Assembly: GCA_902798965.1 (NCBI GenBank)
Contig: CADBYS010000022.1
Span: 1 to 64,000 of the forward strand
Direction of reading: 5' to 3'
DNA from: an uncultured Bacteroidales bacterium
GTDB taxonomy: Bacteria; Bacteroidota; Bacteroidia; Bacteroidales; Paludibacteraceae
DNA length: 64,000 nucleotides
Shown piece after piece: positions 33,965-40,821 of this stretch. A program made the position numbers and the translations under genes. Below the pieces are notes generated by a model. That model worked only from the letters and a program-made list of their open reading frames with translations, had not been told where the DNA came from and did no database searches. How positions within the stretch are numbered: position 1 is the first letter of the stretch; each line of letters opens with the position of its first letter.

Positions 33965-33995
33965 CAAAGGTACAAATTTTTTACGGAATTTGCAA
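33965..33995 (-). promoter_or_regulatory. Promoter of the plsC-like gene
   Basis: Minus strand TTG (33993-33995), 20-nt spacer, TACCTTTG (33965-33972); start codon at 33932. Confidence 0.8.
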
Positions 33996-34103
33996 ATTTT
34001 TCGTTCATTTTTTACAAAAAAATGCATATTTTGCTCAAATTGTACAAATCTGTAAGCAAAATATGCCCCTTTCACTTTTCATCTTTCACTTTTTCCCATT
34101 CCC

Positions 34104-34157
34104 AAAAGTGTGAACCTCAATCGGGGTCAAGTCCTGGTTTTGTCCTGCTCAAATCGT
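34104..34157 (+). repeat. Left inverted repeat of the accessory island
   Basis: Starts AAAAGTGTGAACCT and contains ATCGGGGTCAA. Its reverse complement lies at 45259-45312: by eye the first 27 positions match at 25, and all 54 at about 44. The two copies point inward and enclose about 11.1 kb of accessory genes. This 34.0-34.26 kb stretch contains no gene; besides the repeat it holds only the hairpin at 34192-34225. Confidence 0.75.
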
Positions 34158-34191
34158 AACCATCCACTGCAGTGCAGGTCGGGATATAAAA

Positions 34192-34225
34192 TTAGGGCTG
34201 TAACCGGTTGGAGTTACAGCCCTAA
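34192..34225 (-). terminator. Strong hairpin, probable terminator of the IS66-type remnant
   Basis: A perfect 13-bp stem TTAGGGCTGTAAC / GTTACAGCCCTAA with an 8-nt loop. It lies 37 nt past the stop of the minus-strand remnant. Confidence 0.65.
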
Positions 34226-34261
34226 CTGTGTGTAGTCGTTTGATTTATTGTTGCGTGGCAC

Positions 34262-34486
34262 CTATACAAAAATATCTTTGTCATTTTCTGTTTTGCTTTT
34301 TAGATATGGCATTTTGGCGATGACATCATTCAGGTACAAGCCCTCGCTCGATGGAGATGAGAGAAAACGATGTTTCCAAAAATAGAAAGTCGATAACGCA
34401 ATCGAATGCGCTTCGCAGTAAGCTTTAATGCTTAAGCCGGAAGATTGCTGCTCGTGCAACAATTCTAAAAATTGATCTATTTCCAT
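34262..34486 (-). mobile_element. IS66-type TnpA-like remnant, 74 aa
   Basis: MEIDQFLELLHEQQSSGLSIKAYCEAHSIALSTFYFWKHRFL is the helix-turn-helix N-terminus of IS66-family accessory protein TnpA (also like IS3/IS66 OrfA). The characteristic S-G-L-S-x-K-x-[YF]-C-...-ALSTFY-[FY]-W pattern is intact. The C-terminal part (SSPSSEGLYLNDVIAKMPYLKSKTENDKDIFV) is not typical. No TnpB (IS66 Orf2) or TnpC transposase is present on either side, so this is either a degraded insertion element or a domesticated DNA-binding protein. It sits just inside the left inverted repeat of the island. The start ATG 34486 is taken because the family begins there. Confidence 0.65.
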
Positions 34487-34654
34487 AATCACATACTTTA
34501 GAAATCTAAATTTTCTGCAAAGATACAAAAAAACTTTGACTCCTACAATATGTACTCCAATGGATGCTTACGTGCCTCCGCTCTCCCCAAAATAAGCACA
34601 ACATAGCTTGTGTTGGGGACTCCTTATTTGATTTGGGCGCAATTAACAAAGAAA

Positions 34655-34704
34655 GAATTACGCATAACGAGCAGTTCAAATGAGTCACTCGTTATGCGTA
34701 ATTC
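34655..34704 (-). terminator. Long perfect hairpin after the small membrane protein gene
   Basis: A 17-bp perfect stem (arms 34655-34671 and 34688-34704, GAATTACGCATAACGAG on the left) with a 16-nt loop, 9 nt beyond the stop codon of the upstream minus-strand gene. Confidence 0.75.
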
Positions 34705-34712
34705 TAAATAGA

Positions 34713-34976
34713 TCAAGCGTAAAAATCCTGCTCAATCGTTTTCCAATAATATGATTGCTCATCAACATCAATGAAAAAATCTTCAGGTATATCGTCAAGC
34801 ATCAATCTTAAACAATGGATTGTTTCTTGGGCTTCGATTAATTGTTCTTCCTGATTAACTGATGCATTTGTCTCGTCATTATAGTTATCGATGAGTTGTA
34901 AGATCCCAACAAAACATGCCAGCGCAAGCAGCGAACCGATAAAGCTGATAAGCAAATGCTGTAATGAAGTTTTCAT
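34713..34976 (-). CDS. Small single-pass membrane protein, 87 aa, island
   Basis: Not recognised. The sequence has one transmembrane helix near the N-terminus (LLISFIGSLLALACFVGILQLI) and an acidic soluble tail (NYNDETNASVNQEEQLIEAQETIHCLRLMLDDIPEDFFIDVDEQSYYWKTIEQDFYA). The helix has no cleavage site or lipobox. The preferred start is ATG 34976, with ACAACA before it; an upstream ATG at 35024 would add 16 polar residues. It has its own promoter (35051-35085) resembling the two island promoters and a strong terminator. A small membrane protein near an ATPase unit could be an effector or anchor, but this is speculative. Confidence 0.55.
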   Translation of the reverse strand: MKTSLQHLLISFIGSLLALACFVGILQLIDNYNDETNASVNQEEQLIEAQETIHCLRLMLDDIPEDFFIDVDEQSYYWKTIEQDFYA

Positions 34977-35050
34977 TGTTGTAGAATTTAAAAAGTTAGT
35001 ATTAGCAGCTATTTTACTCTTCATACAATAAAACTTTTTGTTTCACGACG

Positions 35051-35085
35051 CATATGTACTGCTTAGTGTGCAAGTATAGCGCATA
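35051..35085 (-). promoter_or_regulatory. Third, degenerate copy of the island promoter
   Basis: Minus strand: TTGCACA then AAGCAGTACATATG. It shares TTGCACA and AAGCAGTAC with the promoters at 38461 and 40757. The -7 element is imperfect (TACATATG), and the upstream half of the inverted repeat is largely lost. Confidence 0.5.
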
Positions 35086-35099
35086 TAGTTTCTTAATAC

Positions 35100-36083
35100 T
35101 TACACGTCTACTGAAAGCAAACGATTTATAGCATCTCCATAGTGAGGGTTCTTCCGCGCAATTCGCTCGGCGTCACTTATAAAGTTTGAATACGAACCAT
35201 ATGCAGCATCAGAATTGCTCTGAAGAAATGGATATTTCATATGTATAGTTGTGGACTTAGACGACTCTGTTCTAAAACCTCTTTTATCCTTTCTTAACAA
35301 ATCGAAACCGCCCTCACTTCCTATCCATAGATTATTCGTAATAATCGCCCTATCATGAAAATCTAAGGGGTAACTCTTATAAATAGTCAAACTAAATGGC
35401 AAATCTGGTCGTATCTGTTGAATTTTATCTATAATTAGTTTGCGTTCATTAGCTAAATCTATTCCCGGTTTTTCTTGCATAAACAACGAAATCTGGAAAG
35501 GGGCTGAAACTGGTAACTTTGTAGGCAACAATGCGTCTAAGATCATGTAGAGATTAAATTCTTTACCATTATCAAGATAATTGTCAAAGGCCATCAACGC
35601 GTTGCAACTATGTTTGGCATCTTTTAATATTTTTTCCCAAGACTGCGGTGAGTTTTTTTCTATGGATTTTCCAAAATCTGTAAATAATGATATATTGTTG
35701 ATGGAAGAAGGAGTGAGTGCCATAACACCATTGTTAGATGCAATATCCTCACCAGCCACAACAAAGTATATAGCATTCAACGAAGTCTGACCAATATCCT
35801 CAAGAGATGTATAAGAATCACATGTCATTTTTGCATATCCCTCCGTTAAATCGGCACATCTCACCATGTTCTGGAAAATTTCATTATCTTCCAACAACTG
35901 ACGAAATTTTTGTTTATCATCGTAATGGATGGTAACGTATTCTTGCGAAAAAACGTCTTTGATTATTTTACGAGCACACTCTCCTTCTGCCCAATTATCG
36001 TCCAGAGGAGAGTATGCTTTGCTTAAACGTTCAAAGAGAACTCGTAAGAAATCTATTTCGCAATATATGATTTTATGTCTCAT
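35100..36083 (-). CDS. Putative effector of an ATPase pair, PLD/MIT_C-like C-terminus, 327 aa
   Basis: Not recognised with certainty. The N-terminal two thirds have no familiar motif (start MRHKIIYCEIDFLRVLFERLSKAY). The C-terminal part has YPLDFHDRAIITNNLWIGSEGGFDLL (about residues 238-263): an H-D-R followed by a turn and a G-x-G-x-D region, as in the phospholipase-D-like MIT_C fold used in several bacterial conflict proteins. Its start overlaps the ATPase stop by 4 nt (ATGA), so the two proteins are made in step and probably form a complex. A reasonable model is an ATPase sensor with a nuclease-like or lipase-like effector. Sequence is A+T-rich like the rest of this half of the island. Confidence 0.55.
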   Translation of the reverse strand: MRHKIIYCEIDFLRVLFERLSKAYSPLDDNWAEGECARKIIKDVFSQEYVTIHYDDKQKFRQLLEDNEIFQNMVRCADLTEGYAKMTCDSYTSLEDIGQTSLNAIYFVVAGEDIASNNGVMALTPSSINNISLFTDFGKSIEKNSPQSWEKILKDAKHSCNALMAFDNYLDNGKEFNLYMILDALLPTKLPVSAPFQISLFMQEKPGIDLANERKLIIDKIQQIRPDLPFSLTIYKSYPLDFHDRAIITNNLWIGSEGGFDLLRKDKRGFRTESSKSTTIHMKYPFLQSNSDAAYGSYSNFISDAERIARKNPHYGDAINRLLSVDV

Positions 36084-38425
36084 AGCAAATCCAACATTAA
36101 ATTACCTGCTACATCACAGAAACCTTTGCCAAACCTCTTTGCAAACTTTCCATTCGTTTGGTACTCCATGTCATAGGGTTTACCTGTTCCGGCTTCTGGC
36201 AAGTAGTAAACTTTGAATGGACATTTATCCGCAAGTTCTTGTTCATCATTGTACTTCGCTTCTGCAACAAGTACTTGACTGCAGCGAATGAGGTATTCTG
36301 AATGGGTCTCAAGAATAAAATTGACAGGATACTCTTCTGTTGCCATCTTGAACACATCCGCCAATCGAGATTGAACTGCTGGGTGCAAATTTGTTTCGGG
36401 CTCTTCAATACAGATTGTGGTGCGAGTGAAATAGTCATCATAACAATCTTCTAGCATGTCTTCAAAAGCCGAAGTATGTTTGATTTCCTTATTTCGGTTC
36501 AAACTTGTCTTAATTGCGATTTCTATTTGCAACAACATAGATAGTAAAGGAGTATTGCCATATCCCATATCCGCCAGAAGTATCTCTCGCTGTTTGCCAT
36601 TGACAGTTTTAAGCACTTTAATGTATATTCCAACACTCTCCGGGTCAGACTCAAACTTAACATCATCAATATCTAAAAGCATTTTCAGACTTTGCTTGAG
36701 GAAGGTTCCTTTTAAATAATTGTAATCCTTCTTTGTGTTGATGTCAATTACAGATCCATCAAATTCTTCTAGAAATGAAGATCTGTCATCATAATCACGC
36801 ACCACTCCGTGTTCGACTATTTGTTTCCCGTCGTCAAGTCGTAAATATTGGAACAAGACCTTGCTCAAACTGCCATTGTCATCAAATGTATATAAGCGTT
36901 TTGCATTGGCTCGAATACCACTAATATATTCTGTGTTAGATAGGAAGTCAGAACAAGTGAATATTTCTTGAAGAATAGACTCATAATACGACTCGATATA
37001 TTTCAAATCAGCTTCTATCTGTTTTTCGTCTTTACCTAAAGAAGGATACCACCAATTTAACAAAAGATTATTAACTAAAATAAATTTTGTTGTTGGAGCC
37101 TTTTGATGCGCATAAGAAGCATTATAAAATTCACGCAAAGAATCCTCTGATATATGATTTAATATATCGCCGTAGCCCAATCTATCAGACAGCCCTACTT
37201 TCTTGAGTTCGGAATAGATACTATCCCGATGTTCATCTTTAAGTGCACTCACCCTTTCTTCTTGAGGAGCGCCATTAAATGCAGTCTCCAATGCATCTCT
37301 AACGTTATTGACTCTATATGCCTCAAGGAACTCTGCAAAGGTAAAGATGTATCTACTTCTTATCCAATCTAAATGAAGTGCCTCAAAATAATCGACACGT
37401 CCATTTTCGAAATAGTTATCTTCAAGATGTTTGTAGTATTGCGAAAAAGACGAATATGGTGACAATATATAATCATCTACCATTTCTTGTAAGTCTTGAA
37501 GAAGTGTGTCGCGGTAGTCGGATAATAGGTAGCCTTCTATAGTCAACATGCTATTAATGCGCTCATATAGAAATTGATAGATTTCTTCTTTTTTAAGTGC
37601 ATCAAGGGTCTTGATTATATCAAGATTATAGATAATCCCAGTTTCGACAAATGCTGGTGATTCTGTGCATTTGCCTACATTTTTAATAAAGTTATTTAAT
37701 GCTATCAGATTACTATCAGCTACCTCTGTTTGCATCTCTGATTCTTCAAATGTTTTTATTGAAGGAGGGACACACTGACTAAGAAGGTTTTTATCTATTG
37801 CATTTATTTTTCTTGCACTTTTAGCATATTTTATCAGTATTGGCAATACTTTATCATAGCCTCCGATTTTATAAACTGTAGAGTATTGACTTTCAAATTT
37901 AATAGATTTAGCACTATTATATAGTGTTTGCCATTCCTTGACGCGCTGAATAATATCATCTTTTATATAACTATAATCCATTCTTGCTCCGACAGCGGCA
38001 GAATGTTTTGAATTTGGGCGATCACAATGGAATAGCATTTCGCCATTCTCTGCAAATATTTCAAGAAGAACGATTGTCGCTTCGTATGGTTTTTGTTTAT
38101 CTTCATTTCTAAAAACTATCTTCACTTTTAGATTTGAGTGAAGGGGCAATAGATATGATTGATAAGAAAACTCCACAGTTATCTCATTTTCTTCTGACTC
38201 CCAATTGGTAATTTTGTCGAATCGACCTAATTCGTGTTCTCCTTTTGAAAGATCAACTATATTATCCGCGAGCCAGTGAACATTTTTCAGCATTTGCAAA
38301 GACTTGCTGACAGAACTTTTTCCCGAACCATTTGGACCGGTTAGAATAGTAATGGGTGCAAGTTCAAATGTGGAACCTTCTTTGTCAAATACCCTAAAGT
38401 TTTTAAGCGTATATTTTGTATTCAT
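36080..38425 (-). CDS. AAA_21/OLD-like ATPase with DUF3696-type C-terminus, 781 aa
   Basis: An SMC/ABC-type ATPase of the kind common in defence systems. Walker A is TGPNGSGKSSVSKS (residues about 30-43); the C-terminal ATP-binding half has ICIEEPETNLHPAVQSRLADVF (Walker B, Glu-Glu) and ILETHSEYLIRC (H-loop-like switch). A long middle insertion (residues about 100-560) has no recognised domain. The end (GKFAKRFGKGFCDVAGNLMLDLL) matches the tail of DUF3696-type ATPases. There is no TOPRIM nuclease domain, so it is not a classical OLD protein; catalysis would be left to the partner gene that overlaps its 3' end. It has its own palindromic promoter. Confidence 0.8.
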   Translation of the reverse strand: MNTKYTLKNFRVFDKEGSTFELAPITILTGPNGSGKSSVSKSLQMLKNVHWLADNIVDLSKGEHELGRFDKITNWESEENEITVEFSYQSYLLPLHSNLKVKIVFRNEDKQKPYEATIVLLEIFAENGEMLFHCDRPNSKHSAAVGARMDYSYIKDDIIQRVKEWQTLYNSAKSIKFESQYSTVYKIGGYDKVLPILIKYAKSARKINAIDKNLLSQCVPPSIKTFEESEMQTEVADSNLIALNNFIKNVGKCTESPAFVETGIIYNLDIIKTLDALKKEEIYQFLYERINSMLTIEGYLLSDYRDTLLQDLQEMVDDYILSPYSSFSQYYKHLEDNYFENGRVDYFEALHLDWIRSRYIFTFAEFLEAYRVNNVRDALETAFNGAPQEERVSALKDEHRDSIYSELKKVGLSDRLGYGDILNHISEDSLREFYNASYAHQKAPTTKFILVNNLLLNWWYPSLGKDEKQIEADLKYIESYYESILQEIFTCSDFLSNTEYISGIRANAKRLYTFDDNGSLSKVLFQYLRLDDGKQIVEHGVVRDYDDRSSFLEEFDGSVIDINTKKDYNYLKGTFLKQSLKMLLDIDDVKFESDPESVGIYIKVLKTVNGKQREILLADMGYGNTPLLSMLLQIEIAIKTSLNRNKEIKHTSAFEDMLEDCYDDYFTRTTICIEEPETNLHPAVQSRLADVFKMATEEYPVNFILETHSEYLIRCSQVLVAEAKYNDEQELADKCPFKVYYLPEAGTGKPYDMEYQTNGKFAKRFGKGFCDVAGNLMLDLL

Positions 38426-38460
38426 ACGTATTGTGATTTATCATTTTTATTTTTCTGATG

Positions 38461-38497
38461 CAAAAGTACTGCTTTGTTGTGCAACCTATTTGCACAA
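38461..38497 (-). promoter_or_regulatory. Palindromic promoter of the ATPase operon
   Basis: On the minus strand TACTTTTG (38461-38468) matches the -7 consensus. The -33 region is replaced by a perfect inverted repeat TTGTGCAA (38477-38484) / TTGCACAA (38490-38497) with a 5-nt spacer. The 40-nt block 38459-38498 differs from 40755-40794 at only 2 positions. It probably binds a dimeric regulator. Confidence 0.8.
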
Positions 38498-38500
38498 GCT

Positions 38501-39439
38501 TTAAAAAAGTGACTGATTGTCGCTGAACATATATTTAACGAATGTCTCATAATCCGAAATGCTACGGATTGGTAATATGTGAGATGTCTTCATTTTTTTT
38601 ATGTCTTTAACTCCTACGAATTCGGCAACGCCCAACTTTCCTTTTTCTATTACCATTCTATTTGCGCCAAACACCTCGGTTTCATATTCTGAAGACTTAT
38701 TATATTCTATGACTCCTATAGGACGAGGTAACTTGCTGAAAGCCTCCATTGTGTACTTTGATCCTCCAGTTACAGAACTCTGCACAAGAATTAAGCCATG
38801 AGATATTTGAGCTTGCAAATTGCTTGCGATACTCCCCGAATAACTATTTTCTTTCTGTCCAGGAAAGAATGAAGATACTATTAAGCCACCTGCTTCTATA
38901 ACTGCTTCAATGTTTTTTTGATGATGCGCTGTACATGTGTTTTCGTAATCAATCCCTCCAGATATAATTCCAACAACATTAGGTAAAATCTTATCATCCA
39001 CTTTTATAACATGCTCATCAATGCCTTCCACTAATCCATTACAGAGGGAACATTGTTGAGAGAAATAAGCGCCCAATCGCTCAGCTATTCTATTTCCGAG
39101 TAAGGAACTATGCCTTGTTCCTATTATAGCAACAACACGTTTGAGCAAATCTGTATTCCCTTTTGCATAAATCACAGCAGGTGCATTTGGAATGGTCTTT
39201 AATTGAGACGGATATTCAGAAGAAAGAAAACTAATTATTTTAGCGTTATTCTTATCTGCTTCAAACATGTACCGTTTAGCATCATTTTGATACTGCTCTA
39301 AAAACGGCACCTGCTCCGGCTTATGCTTCTTAACAAAGTCAAAGACATCGTTAGAAATCAGCCTGTCAATATTCTGACGCAAGAAGACAGGCCCACAACC
39401 TTTTACTTGTTGTAAAATTAATATATCCTCCGTTCTCAT
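38501..39439 (-). CDS. DprA-like (SLOG/Rossmann-fold) protein, 312 aa
   Basis: Resembles the nucleotide-binding fold of the DNA-processing protein DprA. The fold begins KRVVAIIGTRHSSLLGNRIAERL (about residues 99-121), followed by GLVEGIDEHV (DprA: GLA-GID-AH), VVGIISGGID, GGLIVSSFFPGQ and ILVQSSVTGGSKYTMEAFSKLPRPIGVI. The R-N-R motif expected after the F position is replaced by SIASNLQAQ, so DNA binding may differ from true DprA. The N-terminal 70 residues resemble the helical SAM-like region of DprA (VKGCGPVFLRQNID). The start overlaps the HAD-ComF gene by 4 nt (ATGA). This is probably a nucleotide-sensing conflict protein rather than the competence DprA. Confidence 0.75.
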   Translation of the reverse strand: MRTEDILILQQVKGCGPVFLRQNIDRLISNDVFDFVKKHKPEQVPFLEQYQNDAKRYMFEADKNNAKIISFLSSEYPSQLKTIPNAPAVIYAKGNTDLLKRVVAIIGTRHSSLLGNRIAERLGAYFSQQCSLCNGLVEGIDEHVIKVDDKILPNVVGIISGGIDYENTCTAHHQKNIEAVIEAGGLIVSSFFPGQKENSYSGSIASNLQAQISHGLILVQSSVTGGSKYTMEAFSKLPRPIGVIEYNKSSEYETEVFGANRMVIEKGKLGVAEFVGVKDIKKMKTSHILPIRSISDYETFVKYMFSDNQSLF

Positions 39440-40728
39440 ATACTATCATTAATGTTTTCAATATATCCGCATCCGTCTCCCCCATACTCTGGAGAAACGC
39501 AACTATAGAAACGATTCCCCTTTTGCCTGTTAATCTTTATTCTCATCTTCTTTCCACAAACTGGACAAACCTTGTTATCCAAAACATCAAATGTCATTTG
39601 GAATAGAGTGATAAAGAGGACTTTTTGCGCACCGCTATTCATCAACAAATGGCATATATAGTAGGCTGTTGCTCCTGTGGTTAGTTGGTCATCTATTACG
39701 ATAATGCTTTTGTTATATACATCAACGTCAGAAGAAAGTCTTAAGTATTTCTCTAAATATTTTTTTCTTTCTGCGTATATCGGTTGATTGCGAAGCGAAC
39801 CGGAAATAGTTTCGTCCCAACAAAAAAGTTCTTGTTTTGGTATCTCTGCATCTATACGCATGAATACTGCTTTTAACTTATCTGTTGGAATTGTTGTCGC
39901 TTTATCAGGAATATATGTGCAGACATCCCATTTCTCATTTTTTACAGATGCCTGAGAAATATATCTTGTAACAGCAAGTGCCATGTTCTGTAAATAATCA
40001 TCTGTTCGTTCCTGATTTGACAGTTGATAATACATATCTGCCCGAGCGTAAGAATCACATATGCCACTTTGCTGCCTTGCAAGACATCGAATAGCATAAT
40101 AACTATTCCTATCATGAGAATCTATAACAGTGTTATATTTTATAGCACGAGTTGATTGCGTTTCTGCGAAAACACTTTCTAATGTATATAAATAATCTTG
40201 TGGCGCATCAATAACTCTATCCGCCTCGGCAAAGTCCTTTACAAAGAAAGTTGGACCATATTTAATTATTGTCATACGATCGCCTATACCATCCCTATCA
40301 TCTTTTATTTCATTTGTGGTTTGATACTGAATCATCCCCATGGTCATAACTCCTAATTTACGCCCTAATTCTATATCTAATTTAGTATCACCAATAACAA
40401 TACATTTACCTGATGTAAATAAATCCTGATATAGGTCATAGCCTTGTATAAAGTCTCGAACTTTACTATCATTTGGTTTGTCTGTTAAAGAAACAGCATC
40501 TACATCAAAAATCTTGGCGGCTTCATTAACATAATCCGGATGAGAATCAGAAATAATCACAATACAATCTCCCTTCTCTTTCCTTTGTAGCACGAATTCT
40601 TTTGCGCCATAGAACACGGGTATTTTATCATACGTTATTTTTGTATGACCATCTTTATATTCTTTCCATGAAGGATGAACGGTGTTGACTAGTGTTCCAT
40701 CTAAATCTATTAAGATTAGCATTGCCAT
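39436..40728 (-). CDS. HAD-phosphoribosyltransferase (ComF-like) fusion with C-terminal zinc ribbon
   Basis: A three-part protein of about 430 aa. Residues 1-150 are a HAD domain (ILIDLDGTLVNTV, VIISDSHPDYV, VIGDTKLDIELGRKLGVMTMGM). The middle (about 190-395) is a phosphoribosyltransferase like ComF, with the PRPP motif SIIVIDDQLTTGATAYY. The end has a zinc ribbon CPVCGKKMRIK...FYSCVSPEYGGDGCGY, similar to those of topoisomerases. PRPP and nucleotide chemistry are implied. Together with the overlapping DprA-like gene, this makes a pair of competence-protein relatives in a defence-like setting. The start is ATG 40728 (MAMLILIDLDGT). It is the promoter-proximal gene. Confidence 0.8.
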   Translation of the reverse strand: MAMLILIDLDGTLVNTVHPSWKEYKDGHTKITYDKIPVFYGAKEFVLQRKEKGDCIVIISDSHPDYVNEAAKIFDVDAVSLTDKPNDSKVRDFIQGYDLYQDLFTSGKCIVIGDTKLDIELGRKLGVMTMGMIQYQTTNEIKDDRDGIGDRMTIIKYGPTFFVKDFAEADRVIDAPQDYLYTLESVFAETQSTRAIKYNTVIDSHDRNSYYAIRCLARQQSGICDSYARADMYYQLSNQERTDDYLQNMALAVTRYISQASVKNEKWDVCTYIPDKATTIPTDKLKAVFMRIDAEIPKQELFCWDETISGSLRNQPIYAERKKYLEKYLRLSSDVDVYNKSIIVIDDQLTTGATAYYICHLLMNSGAQKVLFITLFQMTFDVLDNKVCPVCGKKMRIKINRQKGNRFYSCVSPEYGGDGCGYIENINDSI

Positions 40729-40756
40729 GTACAAGACTTATTTTCGTTTTCGAGTG

Positions 40757-40793
40757 CAAAGGTACTGCTTCGTTGTGCAACCTATTTGCACAA
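40757..40793 (-). promoter_or_regulatory. Palindromic promoter of the HAD-ComF/DprA operon
   Basis: Minus strand TACCTTTG (40757-40764), then the inverted repeat TTGTGCAA (40773-40780) / TTGCACAA (40786-40793), spacer 5 nt. 38 of 40 positions equal those at 38459-38498. The start codon lies about 30 nt from the -7 element. Confidence 0.8.
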
Positions 40794-40821
40794 GTGGGGA
40801 GGGGGAGTTCTTTTTTGTTTT

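Noticed and set aside
34262-34486. A complete IS66 element
   Set aside because: Only a TnpA-like frame is present. No TnpB or TnpC frame exists within several kilobases.
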